A stretch of DNA of 64,000 bases from Nyssa sinensis (Eukaryota > Streptophyta > Magnoliopsida > Cornales > Nyssaceae). The stretch covers positions 8,581,062 to 8,645,061 of the forward strand of contig CM018031.1 in the NCBI GenBank assembly GCA_008638375.1, read 5' to 3'. The notes under the pieces were generated by a model. The model had not been told where the DNA came from, ran no database searches, and saw only the letters and a list, made by a program, of their open reading frames with translations. The translations under genes were made by a program, and so were the position numbers. Positions 24,908 to 41,627 of the stretch are shown here, in pieces. Position 1 is the first letter of the stretch; each line of letters begins with the position of its first letter.

Positions 24908-26601
24908 ATTGCAATGAGAGTGTCACAAGATTAGCATCTGATCTAATCAAAGTATCACCACATCTTCTCTTTAATGCTTAGAAAATTATGAGACTTCTAG
25001 TTTGTGTAATACCGGTTGATGTAGAAAAATAATAGGACGGACTAATCATGTAGTTCCTCATTTTGTTAGAATTAAAAAAAATAAAAAAAAATTCATAAGA
25101 GCTCTTCTATTTGGTATAATAGTTATAGTTGAATTATTACACCATAGTTAACACAGGAATGGCTAAATAACAAGTAGAAAGGGAGATTTTAGGAAATTAT
25201 AGCGGTCCCCTTTAATGGACTGATTAGAGGTTTTACATTGTTGAAGAAATAAGCTATTGGTTGGATTGAACTCTGGGTGACTGGATTTCTAGGACTGCGT
25301 TTTGCAGTGCTGATGTAGACTCACAGGCACCTGTGTGTGTGAATAAAATGGATGGGTTCATATTCAACTATGCTGCAGTAAAGATTGTCAAAGTATTTAG
25401 TTTATGACCATAAACATTTGTGTTCCAATTAGATTGAAGTTTTAAGTGAAATAAATGAACCAAGTTCCACACCACACATGACATGAGGCAGTGTTGATCG
25501 ATAAATTTGAGTTCTGGGTGGTTGTTTGTTCGAAGCAGTGGTGGTCAGGGCCAGGTAGCTCATCGGATGACCGATGAGGCCAGGCTCAGCAGCCTAGTGT
25601 TTGGGATGCAAGGTTTTGTGCATATCTTAGTGACCCCCAAACAGACCCTTACTCTTAAAGTACCAGTGTCATTTGTTAAGAGTGTTCATATAAAGATAAA
25701 TCTTAACGTACAAAAAGGTCTCGTCATATTACTAATCACAATATTAGTAGATGATCCGGATTAGGCTTGGTTTTTGGTGGAGGGGGGTTAAAAAAGTTTG
25801 ATTGTAAGGTTAACATAGAACGGATTCATATTCAAGCATATTAGATTCTTACATAGGCCATATGTTTAATATTATATTACGAGAATGAGCATGGATCATA
25901 ACACAAACAACAACTTTTTTTTATTAAATATGGTTTGAGTTAAGTTGGTAAATTTAATTTTTTTTTTATTAAGTTGGTTAAATCTATTTAATAATTATTA
26001 AGTATTTTTTAACATCAAATTCAAATAATTAATTAGTTAATTCAAATAGCATTTTTACACGGTTAAATCAAATAATATTTTGACATCACTCAATTAAATA
26101 GACACTATTTGTCTCTGACCTTTTAGAGATATTATATAATTAATCTAATAAATGACAGTGATTGATTCTAAATTAAGTATGAAGAAGTTTTTTTTATCGA
26201 GTTTGAAATTAAGTATTATTTTTTAATAAAAATGTTATTGATTGATTATCTACCATCACAATCATTTTTTCTTTTATAATTTGGAAGTAATTTCAAACAA
26301 GAACAAAGGTAGAACGAATTATTTATTCTCAAATAATGCAGTCCACTTAATATTGTTAATGCTAAGATTGATCTATAAATAGATATAGCACATTCGAAGT
26401 GAAATTCCTGTCAATGAGTTGAGAAATAATCACATTTTTGCCAAACAGGGTCTTAACAATTCAAAAAAGGACACGCAGATAGGCGTTACCCACGATGACA
26501 GCAAACATACTCTCTCACAATAAATTAACCGAATGGGTAATTTTAAATAATAATAAAAAAAGGAGTGAAATTGAATGAATATCCGTATCATTCAACGTCC
26601 C
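24908..26601. other. Intergenic region between GLB1 and ARF1
   Basis: The first few hundred bases should hold the GLB1 3' UTR; no clear poly-A signal was assigned. The rest is AT-rich. No credible gene is seen; an 85-codon ORF near 25507 has no recognisable motif. Confidence 0.6.
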
Positions 26602-26609
26602 TATAAATA
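26602..26609 (+). promoter_or_regulatory. Candidate TATA box of ARF1
   Basis: TATAAATA, about 110 bp before the first 5' splice donor and followed by a CT-rich leader typical of a housekeeping plant 5' UTR. Confidence 0.6.
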
Positions 26610-26712
26610 TAGTCGTCCCCAATTCCATCCCATTGGACAGCTTCTTTCTGAGTTTGTGATTGATTGAGAGAGATTCTTCGGTTCCGCTCTCATCGCCCAA
26701 TTATCGTCTTCT

Positions 26713-26805
26713 CCCAGGTACAACATTCTCTCTCATTTTATTTTCATTTTCATTTTCAATGTCTTTTCCCAGGTACAACATTCTCTCTCATTTTATTTTG
26801 ATTTG
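26713..26805 (+). repeat. Tandem 55-bp duplication copying the ARF1 5' UTR splice donor
   Basis: CCCAGGTACAACATTCTCTC plus TCATTTTATTTT occurs at 26713 and at 26768. Each copy contains an identical donor CCCAG|GTACAA (intron starting 26718 or 26773). The intron's acceptor is gatagcag at 27768, eight bases before the ATG. Confidence 0.85.
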
Positions 26806-27534
26806 CATCGATTTGTTTGAATTTTGAAATCCTATATGTGGATCCGTGCTTAGATGTGATAGTTTTCGAAGATTTGAATTCTTGATCATTCTGTGTAATT
26901 GAGGTTGAATTTGATTACCATATGTTAGATCTGTAGTTCTGTGGAAGGAATGATTTGCATGATTGGTCGGTTTGTATTTGTAGGATGAGATCGTGATTCG
27001 TTTCTTTATTATAGCTAAAGATCGACAAATTTGGTAATTTTTTTATAGAACTTTTAGAAATTGAATTTCTCTGTTATTCTAGATCTCTCGTTCTATTTTT
27101 CTCAGATCGTAGATTTGGAAGTCGATTGTTCGGTGTTAGGCTAGATTATGTATGAATCGTGACCTAATCGAATTTGTTACAAGATTTGGCTTCTCAATGT
27201 TACATTGGGTTTGTTAAAGATTGTGGTTCGGATGGATCTTGTGTTTGTTTAATGTTTTTTTTTTTTTTTCATAAGATAAACTACTGGATCTCAGATAAAT
27301 TTTGGATTTAATATCGTTGTTATACATTTATATATCAAGTTCGAGTAACCTGAGCTACTAACTTGTATTGACATTTTGATTTTTAAATTTTATAGGTCAA
27401 TATACAGATCACGTGTATGTCCTTCAATTTTCTCATTATGTTATGATTATTATAGGGAATGGCCCGTGCTCATATCTTGTTTTCACATTTTAGCATGTTT
27501 GGTATTCCACGTTTTAAAGTGATCTACCACTGTT

Positions 27535-31988
<4,454 letters not shown>

Positions 31989-33072
31989 ACATCTGAGTTC
32001 TGAGTTTGGGTTGCAATCTGTTCCAGAATTAGAGACTTCAACAACGCTTGCTTTGGTGTTTTGGATCTTCTACCCCGTTAATTTGTTACCACCTGTTTAC
32101 CATGTTTGAGGCTCCTGTCACAGACAATTGCCATTTGTTTCATGTAGTTCCAGAAAATTTTATTATCATTGCTATTATTTTTTCTTATATTAATTTTTGT
32201 TGAATATTCGAACTTTCATAGACCACACATTTTAGTGTTGAAATTATCTATATTATAAAGCAGTGAAGTGGGAGGCAGATATACAGCAAAATGCTGTTAG
32301 AATTCTAATTAGTAGAATAAAAATAGTAAGGCATGTTTTGGATGATGCGCGAGTGAAGGAAAATGTAAAATTTGAGCTTGTTGAATGGACAATCTTACCA
32401 TGTGAGTTGGGGAAAAAAGTAGGATCAATATGCAATCTTGAATCTTGAAAATGTCAAGAATTTATGCATGCCGAGAACCAAAAATTATATAACAGTTCAT
32501 AAGAGAGAAACCATTCGATAAGGAGATATATTGACCATGTCATATTTTACATAATGTTGTATTATATTTTTCGTAATTTCTGAATAAAATGTAAAATCTA
32601 AAAATAACTTAGAAAAATAGAAAATAATTTTTTTACTTATTATATTATACCCATTTTCCGTTTCGTACTTAACTGCCTCGGGTTAAGCCAGTGGATTGGA
32701 GAATAAAAAAATATTGCTATAATTTTTTTAAAAAATATTTATAAATAAGTTTTGCACACAATGGGTGTTTTAATCTGATTTCATTCCATTTTGTACGAAA
32801 AATCATTCAATAAGTGAAGCTATAATTATAATATTTTATGAGATCTACTTTTTAAAGAGTAATGGTATATGTCATTAAGAGTAATGTTATATAACAAGTG
32901 TATGCATTTAATTAACCTCGTTTATCTCAAAAGATTACAATAAAATCATGCACCCCTTTAGAAAGAAACTTCAACCCTATCAATCCCTTATAAGATAATA
33001 AAATACGAAAATTTTTATCATTCCAATTTCCACCCTCGCGTTCTAAACTAATTCTAACGTGTCCGCTTCCGG
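31989..33072. other. Convergent intergenic region between ARF1 and galactinol synthase
   Basis: Holds the 3' UTRs of both genes. Beyond about 32250 it is AT-rich with no supported gene. Confidence 0.6.
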
Positions 33073-34354
33073 TTAAGCGGCTGATGGGGCCGTCACGAAC
33101 CGAATATGAGCACCCGCCTCCGAAAGAGCTGCCGCTATGAAAGGCTGGAAGCTCACAGCCTCTGCGTCTGTGACGCCATTGGTTGCCACCCGCTTCTGGT
33201 AGTCCAAAGAATCGTCCTTGTAAATGTCCCACCATTGCTTCACCAACATCTTTATGTCTTCCCTCTGCATGTTCTCTTCCTTCCCTGTGTACCTCCATGG
33301 CTTTGATCCCTATTTTACCACACCCAGAAAACAAGAATCAATATATAGTATTATGACAAAATTAACCTTAAAAATGTAAGCTGATAACGTACCGCTGCAC
33401 AGTAGTGAACAACTTTCACTTTCTCAAGCTCTACCTTTTCCGGATGTCGCCACAACATCGCTAGAACAAGGTTGTAACCAACAGGGATAGGCTTGTAAAT
33501 ATCCCTAAAGTACATGTTTAACAAGTCCTAATAATAAAATAAAATAAAAAAACATCAAATTTAATTTTTGTGTATATATATATATATATATATAGACACA
33601 AAAGTGATGATTAAATACCTGCTCAGCAAAAGGGGTGGGAGGGGTAATTTTGAGGGTTTTCAAGAGATCATCATAAGTGGAAAGGCTGGGCTCGAACACA
33701 AACATGCCTGCGTTGAAGTAAAGGGACGGTGGCTGACCCATCTCGGCGGGCCACTTGACCATCTCAGGGCACTGTTGGCAGTAACCAATCTTATACTGAG
33801 GCGTGTGACTCCACGTTTTCTCACAGAAACAGTCCATCACAGCATAAAAATGGCCGTCCGGCAAGTCAAATAGGTGGTCAATGTTTTCGTAAACTTGAAT
33901 ATCTCCATCCAGGTATATCATTTTACTGTACTCAACGAACTGCCCGCACAAAAATAAATCAACAATAAATAAGAACGCATTTATCAAAACATCAACATTT
34001 CATTAGTAACAAGACGCCACGAGTAACACGACGAGCTATGAAACCCTGCCCACTTACGTATGTACGTACCTCCCAAATACGAAGCTTCGAGTAGTTTATG
34101 ACGTAATAAGCCATGGCAAACTGGGTCTGATTCTCTGGCGGGTACACCAGCTCGATCTCCCTGACGATGCACCCCTGTGCCTCCAGTATTTGGCGGTGAT
34201 CCGCCGGAACATCCGGCAAAACCGCCACCACCAGCGGATAAACCGTATTGACTTTTCTCAAACCCTTGGCCAACCCAACAACGCCTTTCACATAATCACC
34301 ATTACCAGCCAAGAACGTCACATAAGCCCTGCTCGGCGAACTCGCATGCTCCAT
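33073..34354 (-). CDS. GOLS: Galactinol synthase
   Basis: GT8 glycosyltransferase making galactinol from UDP-galactose and myo-inositol, the first committed step of raffinose-family oligosaccharides, in the cytosol. Four exons 34354-34070, 33939-33619, 33527-33393 and 33309-33073 give 325 residues, within the family range. Motifs: FLAGNGDYVKGVVGLAKGLR, YPPENQTQFAMAYYVINYSK, the metal-binding DGD in YLDGDIQVYENIDHLFDLPD, FNAGMFVFEP, NLVLAMLWRHPE, HYCAAGSKPW, and the diagnostic C-terminal APSAA. An in-frame stop ten codons upstream of 34354 supports this start. Upstream heat-shock and G-box elements suggest induction by heat and ABA/drought, as known for GolS1/2 (inference). Numbered orthology cannot be assigned. 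Confidence 0.96.
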
Positions 34355-34576
34355 GCTGAATGATACCGGAAGATCAAGATTCTACGTGGAAGGAAAGGAA
34401 AAAGAGAAATGGTCCAAGCCAAGGAGAGGGAGGCTTGAGAAGGAAGAGAAATGGAATCTCTTTCGCAGCTACTCGAGTTTTCTTTCAAGTTCCGCGACCG
34501 GGGGAGAGGTGGGGTGGCAATAAATAAGCGTAAAGTGAATCAATATTTTCCCATTCGATTCCGATCTGTGTGACGA

Positions 34577-34582
34577 CACGTG
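34577..34582 (-). promoter_or_regulatory. G-box / ABRE core upstream of galactinol synthase
   Basis: CACGTG inside the palindrome ACACGTGT, about 225 bp upstream of the start codon; binding site for bZIP/bHLH factors including ABA-responsive ones. Confidence 0.6.
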
Positions 34583-34620
34583 TACATTGATGTGATCGGA
34601 CGGTTGATGTGCGGTTCCGA

Positions 34621-34633
34621 GAACGTTCTGGAA
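34621..34633 (-). promoter_or_regulatory. Perfect three-unit heat shock element upstream of galactinol synthase
   Basis: GAACGTTCTGGAA on the plus strand is GAA-nn-TTC-nn-GAA, the exact HSF trimer site, about 270 bp upstream of the ATG. AtGolS1 is a known HSF target. Confidence 0.7.
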
Positions 34634-34699
34634 AAGGCACTACATTTGGTAGCATGGAAAAGACTAGAAGGTTGAGAAGGCGGGCAATCTTCATCGGAT

Positions 34700-36851
34700 T
34701 TGGAATCTCACCATTTCCTTGACCTCTTTAGGGTTTCTTTTTCCCTCTCACCCAAGAAATACGTTTTTACTCACTTTTAATAATGAATAACGTACCTAAC
34801 ATTTCTTGAATTTGAAAATTATAATGTTTTTTCTTTAAATTTTTAAAATTATATTCACTTCTTTTATTTCTGTTCACAAAATATAAATATTCTTTTTAGT
34901 TAATTTTTTTTAAATAATAAAATTATTTCATTCATATGTATTTATTTGATCATTTTTTAAAATTTTTTATTTTATATAAAATAAATTCAAGTTAAATGAC
35001 TTATTTTCATTTTATATAAAAAATAAATTTAAGATTTTAATCAATATCTATTTAAAAATTTAAAAATAATTGAAAATTTTTGTTGAAAAAATAAAAAAGA
35101 AAATAATAGTTTTGTTATTTTAAAAAATAAACAAATTAACTTATTGTAATTTGTCAAGTAAAATAGATAATATTAGCATAATTATCATAAAATTAAAGAA
35201 AAATAGGTATAATTTATCTTTTAATAATTATTTATGAATGTAGATTCCATATTACGTGAAAGAATAAAGAGACTAAAGGAGAATAAAAAGAAAAAAAGAA
35301 ATGAAGAAAGAACTGTGTGTGACTTGGAGCCACTCGATTTCTTATTTTTTATTATTCTTTTAAAAAGAAATTTCATTTTTAATACAACTATCCAAAAAGA
35401 CAAAATTTTATTTATGTGTGAGTGTATGCGTTGAATTTTGAAATCAGACCGTAAACAAAGAGAATTTTACCATCGGACCTTAATCCCTTTTTCTTTTAAA
35501 TTGTTGAAGATTTTAGAAATTGAAAAACAAATTTTTATTCAATCTCCTAACACGCACAAGTGAATAGTTTGGGATTCTAATTTTAAAATGCGGAATACGC
35601 GTTTGACAAGTTATTTATTTTAATTTTTTTTTTTTAAATTTAGATTATCATATCCAAATATATTTTCACAATTTTTAAAAACTTAATTACAAAATTTTTA
35701 AAAATATTTTTAAAAAAATTATATCTGAATCACTATCCAAACACAGCCTAAATTTTTTCTCACAATTATGAATTAAACTTGTCTTTTGAACCATATTTAT
35801 AAGATTTTTACAATTATTAAATAATATTTGAACTTTTCAAAAAATTTGTAATGACCGGACTCTTATAATTAATTGTAAAATAGCACTTGTAAATGATTCT
35901 TAGGATTATTATTATTATTATTATTTTTTGAGTTCCTAATCTATTAGAGAGAATTGAGCCCTAATTCATATAATTGAAACCGTTGTTTTGTAGGCTAATT
36001 AAATCAAGCCTTTGAAATTTAAGGAAATTTTTTAGTTTTGTTTAATAATAATTATAATATTTTTTAATGAGTCTAATCATAATTGGAGTTGGATAATCAA
36101 TTCTCTTAGCCAGAGTGAATATCTGTATCTCAACTAGGCCTTTGACAATTGATTTTTCTTGAGTTTTAGAATAATTTTAGGTTCAATATGTTTTCATATT
36201 TTTTATTTTTTTAACAAATAACTCAAAGTTTTATGCTATATATGTCAATTAGCACATGAATTCTTCACTAATGTATATATATATATGTCAATTAGCACAT
36301 GAATTCTTCACTAATGTGTGTGTGTGTGTATATATATTGTCTTACTCATTAAATAGACTAAACTGGTCAAAGTGGCAAATGTATATAGTCATTAAAATAA
36401 ATATATTTTTCACATATATATTTTTTATTTTTTAAATAAATATTAATAAAAGTCTTAAATTTATTTTTATATAAAATAATAATTTAAAAAAAAATAAAAT
36501 AAATTGGTTAGAATTGAAAAAATACAAAAAATAATTAAATAAAATGAATTTTTTTGTAATTTTGAAAAAAAAATGACTGAAAAAAATAATATTTGGATAT
36601 TATCAAATAAAGTAAAAAAAGTTAATATAATTATTAAAAAAATTTTAAAAAGTTAATATACTTTATCATTTTTAAAATAAAATAGATGACAGGTAAATGT
36701 GTTATATAATATTAAATTATTCTTAATTTAACGAATCAATCTTAATAAATTTATTGATTTTTAAAATATATTTAAATTCAATTCATTAATTTTTAAAATC
36801 AATTCCGAACAAATGAAACTCGAATAACATTACTCGTTTTACAACCTAATT
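34700..36851. other. AT-rich intergenic region upstream of galactinol synthase
   Basis: Very AT-rich, without a supported gene. A 43-bp tandem duplication (TATGTCAATTAGCACATGAA ...) at 36241 and 36284 is followed by (GT)n(AT)n. Confidence 0.6.
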
Positions 36852-37005
36852 AGTAATGTTATGCTAACTCAATAATTCTACCAAAAGCATTTATACAGCT
36901 AATGTGACAGTATTATATTAGTTTCATATCACATCATGATGTGATGTAAAACTAATAAAATGCTGTCACATCAGCTGTATAAATATTTTTGATAACAGTT
37001 TTAAG

Positions 37006-38354
37006 TAAGCCTAACAAAACGGATTGTAAACAAGTCGGGTCATAAACGAGCCGAACCCGTATTTGGCCCGAATTAATCGGGTCGAATGTGAGTCGGGTCA
37101 ACCCAAATTTGACCCGCTACCCAACTATTTTTTTAAAAATAAAACACAACCTAAGATTGTTATATCTCAATCAAGTAATATGACTAACAAAATTTATCAC
37201 GTTTCTTTATTAAAATTTTGTGAATACACATTAAAAAAAAAATCTTATTGGAAACAAAGGACACCCTGAGCCAACCAGGTTCTAAGCAATGGCAAGATGA
37301 GTCTAGAGATATATTTAGCTTCACTTCATGCACTATTGAGTTCCACACAGCCAATTCACTCTCCCTGGAAGGGTTCTCCATCAATGGGCTCAAATCCGTC
37401 TAGCAAAACAAGCCAGCATTCCCTCTCGGACATGCGATACCGGCCTTTCTCAAGTCATCAATGATCATTTGGTATCTCTTCCTTAGCCTTTCTCTGTTTG
37501 TCTTTATATAATTCTCAGCAAACTCTTTGTTGGACAACATTGAAGCTAAAAGCTGCTGTATTTGAGAAGATATCAAAGTGAAGCTAGACCAAATGAACGT
37601 CATTCACTGATATTTTATAATGAAAAAAAAAGAACTTTCAATCACTGTTAATACATAAATTTCTTTTGTTTTTACCATAAAATTCTTTAGGATGAATAAC
37701 TTGGACTTTTATTAGAAACAAAAGAAAAAATAAAATAAAATTGTGTCTACTAGTGGAGCACTACCATGTATATACTGTTATATATATATATATATATATA
37801 TTTATGTAATTAATTTTTTTATGCATTTAAGTAGTGATAAGAAATTTTAATTTTTTCATGATAATTAATATAGACTAATAAGATGAATTCATATTTTTGT
37901 ACATGTAAATCTTTGATGTGGTTTGTATATGTCAATTATTGCTTATGGAGAAAAATGGTATTCAAAGTTCCTAGCAAAGACCAACTTAGCTTATTTTGAA
38001 TCACAAGTTTTTAGTTTGTATTTTGTTTATATATATGGTGATGTTGAATTATATTATCTAAATATTAATTTTGTTTTACAATCTATTGTATATGTTTTAG
38101 TATTTTGTTCTTTCCTAAATGAAAATATAAATATATATATATATTCTTATATATACCTTATATATAAATGGATATATATTCTTATACTATTTTATTATTT
38201 TACATTTTCAACTTGTTAAACACCCATATTTAACTCGTTAAATTGACGGATTTCTTATTATCCAATCCGTTTATAATCCGCTAATTAAATGAACGGGCTA
38301 GGACGGGTTGATTGTAGGCGGGTTAACCAATTTAAATAACATTTGCCACCTCTA
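37006..38354. mobile_element. hAT-like non-autonomous element, copy 1, carrying an ACC-synthase fragment
   Basis: Right end reads CATTTGCCACCTCTA; flanks GTTTTAAG (36998-37005) and ATTTTAAG (38355-38362) are an 8-bp duplication with one mismatch. The right-hand ~190 bp (AATTGACGGATTTCTTATTA..., GACGGGTTGAT...) matches the inverted left part of copy 2 at 62040-63017. The left end TAAGCCTAACAAAA differs from the copy 2 end TAGGCCCGGCAAAA by four transitions. Subterminal CGGGTC-type repeats are typical. A caveat: the flanking direct repeat can be extended to about 18 bp with one mismatch, so the exact left border is uncertain. Confidence 0.65.
37250..37605 (-). pseudogene. 1-aminocyclopropane-1-carboxylate synthase C-terminal fragment
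   Basis: Translation on the minus strand matches the C-terminal part of ACC synthase (ethylene biosynthesis, PLP enzyme): SSFTLISSQIQQLLASMLSN, KEFAENYI, RERLRKRYQMIIDDLRKAGI, NAGLFC, then a TAG where the family has the Trp of NAGLFCWMDL, then ESELAVWNSIVHEVKLNIS, SSCHCLEPGWLRVSF. About 110 residues are covered; the catalytic lysine region is absent. The Arg in GWLRV that binds the substrate carboxylate is kept. The reading frame is otherwise open except at its upstream edge. It lies wholly inside the hAT-like element. Confidence 0.88.
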
Positions 38355-38430
38355 ATTTTAAGTAAGCATAACATTACTGCCTAATTAAAAGCTTCCTGGA
38401 CTGAAAATTTGGAAGAGGGTACTAACATTG

Positions 38431-38918
38431 ATAGTTCGTTTGGATAAGTAGGAGGGAAAGAAAAGGAAATAAGAGTATTAGTTATGAAGGAAAAGAAATG
38501 AGAGGAGAGGAGAGAGTAATCCTTACTTTATGTTTGAATAACTAATAAAAGGAAATAAGAGAAAAGATTAATATAATCTTCTCATCTTGTTTGAGAATGA
38601 TAAAAGAGAGAAATAAAAAAAAAAATTTATATTATTTTATTATTATACCCTTTAGACATCTTAAGATAAAAGTGTCATTTTTATTTTAATTTTTATAATT
38701 TTAAGAGTAATATTATTATTATAAAAAATTCATTAAATTTTTCTTTCTTTTTCTTTCATTTCAGTACACTTTTAAAAGAATAATAAAATTATTAAAATAA
38801 AGATTAAACTCTCTTTCCTTTTCCTTCCTAATTTTTAAAATTAACATAATATAATTTCCCATTCATTGTGCTTCCCTTCCCTTTTTTTTTTTCCAGTTTC
38901 ATCCATCCAAACATAATG
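38431..38918. mobile_element. Tourist-like MITE, copy C
   Basis: Left end GTTTGGATAAGTAGGAGG, right end ATCCAAACATAATG, and an interior closely parallel to copy A (TTGTTTGAGAATGATAAA, TATTATACCCTTTAGAC). It ends about 290 bp upstream of the ECHIDNA pseudogene start. Confidence 0.75.
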
Positions 38919-40789
38919 TGAGGCAAATAGCTTTGATTTATAGTTTCTGTTGTAATATTTTTGCTTCCAAATAAAGAGAGTTTTTCTTTTTTCTTTTTTC
39001 GCCCAAAAAAAATTTCGACGGCTTGACGGTCGACGATTGGTAGGGAGAATTGTCAGCCGGAAGAGAGAGTGGTAGGCAAAAACAACTACTGCAGCGGTGA
39101 TCATTGTAGCTGTATATAGAAGAACACGCATTCTAAATTTCCTCCGACAAACCGAATTTAAAGTTTTGCAGAGACACAACGATAGAGAATTTTCTTTCGT
39201 GTGTATGCCATGGATCTTGGCCAGGTGATGGTCTTCTCTCCTCAAATCCATAGAATTGAATTCTAGCGTTAGATCCACATTCTTCTGATGTTATATATGC
39301 TTATATAATGGATCTATCATATCACATTTTTGCAATTTGTGTAGAATATCACGTGTTATTTCAAAAATCTTGATCTCATTACATCCAAAACATAGCACAT
39401 GGCTTCTAGATAATGGATCTGTAATTCTAATTACATTATTTTGTTTCTTTCTGTGTTTTTGATATATTCATGGCACATGTTGAGAATTTCACATGGATGC
39501 TTCGTTTGGTCGCCGACTATTTTTACGGAAGAAATCTAGATCACAGGTTTGGGGTGGTTGTTGGTTAAAGATTTCGAGTTTTCTTTCTCTGTTCATTCAA
39601 AATCTCTTCAATCGAACAGAGAACGAAGGGGATCCTGAACCTTTGTTGCCCAGATTATCACACATCTGTAAAGTCATATACAAATTACAATGTGACTCAA
39701 AAGTTGCACTATTTGGAGAAGTTTTATTTCTTGAATTATAACATTTCAAATACACCATGGAGTAGTAACCAAGTGGATATGGCTTTGTAAGAAGGAAGTA
39801 TGAATCAAATTTGATGCTAGTAGTCGAAAAAAGATATTTCTGTTACTAAGCAATGGCTTTTAGGAACATAAGGGGTTCGTGGCTTCTTTGATGGATTTGA
39901 ATGGTGATTTTGTGAAACACAAATTTTAGGGATCTCAGTTATGATTGAATTTCCCACAAATATAAACTCGGCATTTGGAAAGAGAATGGGGCCTACTTTT
40001 TTCTTACAGTTTGATGGTTGAGGGTTAAAAAAGCAAGCTTGGGGGGCGGGGCGGGGCGGAATTAGGATAAATCCAACGTCCTTCAAGTTAATTTCTAGCA
40101 ATTAAGTAACATTACATGTACTTCCATGTGCAGCATGTGGGGGAACATTATGCCAATCCAAAGACATGCTTCTTTCATGTGCTTTTCAAGGTGAATGTGT
40201 ATCTTTTCTTTTAGTTACACTTCTTCTAATGTGAACAACTTCACTGTGTAACTTGTATTTTTTTTCTAACGAAACAGGCTGCAGCTTAGCATTCTACATT
40301 CTTTCAGCACTGTTTTTTGATAGCTTTCGTCATCGTTTTTGTCATCACGGTTATACTCGCTGCTCTTGATTTTTGGGTGGTCAAGAATGTCAGTGGGTGA
40401 ATTTTGGTGGGCCTTAGGTGGTGGAATGAAATAAATGATCGGGGCGAGAGTATTTGAAAATTCGAATGCCTTAACCAAGAGGTTAATTATTTAATTGTAC
40501 AATTGTTTCAGTGACATTGCTGTTGAACCCTGTTATATCAATATATTTGATTACAAATTTATTATAGTCACTTGATCATACAGTTTCATGCATCTCAATT
40601 TCTTATTTCCATTCATGTTCTTTTCTACAGTCACTGGCTCGGATGAACAAGAAGGATTCATTGCTATTTTGGTGGACTTTGTACCTTAATGTAAGCAAAC
40701 ATTCATTTAATGTTGCTTATATTGGCCCAATAGTTAGCTTTAACATAGTAGTGTCAATAACAATTTGGAGGAAAAGGTTATATTGGTGA

Positions 40790-40948
40790 TTTATTCTTTT
40801 TTGATTCCCCATCTGGTTGAATGCCAGTATTTAAGTGGGAGGTTATGGCAGTGGGTTGCTGCGTTAGTCTCCCTGGGTTTAGGTCACATGGGTGGGTCCA
40901 AAATGCCTTGCTGTGGGATGGTTCCCCGTTATAAAAAAAAATAAAAAG
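40790..40948 (+). mobile_element. SINE-like element in ECHIDNA pseudogene intron 4
   Basis: A GC-richer block starting GATTCCCCATCTGGTTGAAT (B-box-like GGTTGAATGCC) and ending GGTTCCCCGTTAT followed by an A-rich tail. TTGGTGA occurs on both sides (40783-40789 and 40949-40955), a possible short target duplication. Confidence 0.5.
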
Positions 40949-41069
40949 TTGGTGAAATAAGTACATGAAAGCATGAGAAAGTTGAATTTGGGTTGAATGT
41001 TGAATGCGATTGGTTTCATTGATAACACGCGGTCATTGATCGCTAAGATTGGAAAGAAAGGTAAAATGT

Positions 41070-41274
41070 AGAGGTGTAAATTGGGCTGGGTTGGCTTGGG
41101 CTGGACACGATAATGGGGAGCCATTTTTTGAGAAAGATAAAACTCTTTTCTTCCCTATTATATGAACATCCATACTATTTGTGAACGTATAATTCTAACC
41201 ATTCATCTTCCAAGCTAGATTCTCATTTTTAAAAAAAAAATTATTCTTTTACATTTACACTGGGCGGGCCTACC
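41070..41274. mobile_element. Possible short hAT-like element or two hAT ends
   Basis: TAGAGGTGTAAATTGGGCTG at the left and TTTACACTGGGCGGGCCTA at the right form roughly inverted hAT-style termini. No matching 8-bp flanks were found. Confidence 0.4.
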
Positions 41275-41595
41275 CATTATATGACAAGCAGTTCTGCTGC
41301 ATTTTATCCCTTGCTTTTTACAATGCAGGCAGCTGCTTGGATCATCCTTGGAATATTTTCAGTCATAAGGTTTGAACCTGACTATGTCCTAGTTGTTGGT
41401 GTTTGTTTGAGCCTCGGCATAGCAAACATCATTGGATTCACCAAATGTTGCAAAGGTATTGGACTATGTTGCTTTATCCTTTTATTTTTTCATTTTACTC
41501 TAATGTTATTTTCTTTAACATGATTTTCATATGCTTTTACATACCATGCTCATGAACTTCCAACAAATGAGCTGTAGGTTGATCGCTTCATGATT

Positions 41596-41627
41596 GTGAA
41601 ATATTGATGTGTTAATCAATATTTCAC
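41596..41627. repeat. Perfect 13-bp-stem inverted repeat
   Basis: GTGAAATATTGAT and ATCAATATTTCAC are inverted around GTGTTA, in ECHIDNA pseudogene intron 5. No T-run or other context suggests a function. Confidence 0.6.

Larger units (their letters stand above)
36852..38379. mobile_element. Foldback MITE, split by a hAT-like insertion
   Basis: Left arm GTAATGTTATGCTAACTC (from 36853) and right end AGCATAACATTAC (38364-38376) are inverted. Between 36880 and 36995 the two arms form a long imperfect hairpin: ATTTATACAGCTAATGTGAC pairs with GTCACATCAGCTGTATAAAT, centred on CATCATGATG. Outside, CCTAATTA is repeated directly (36845-36852 and 38380-38387), a probable 8-bp duplication. The element without its insertion is about 178 bp. 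Confidence 0.7.

Noticed and set aside
38841..39278. A 145-codon minus-strand ORF
   Set aside because: It runs antisense over the ECHIDNA leader and the MITE end, with no recognisable motif.
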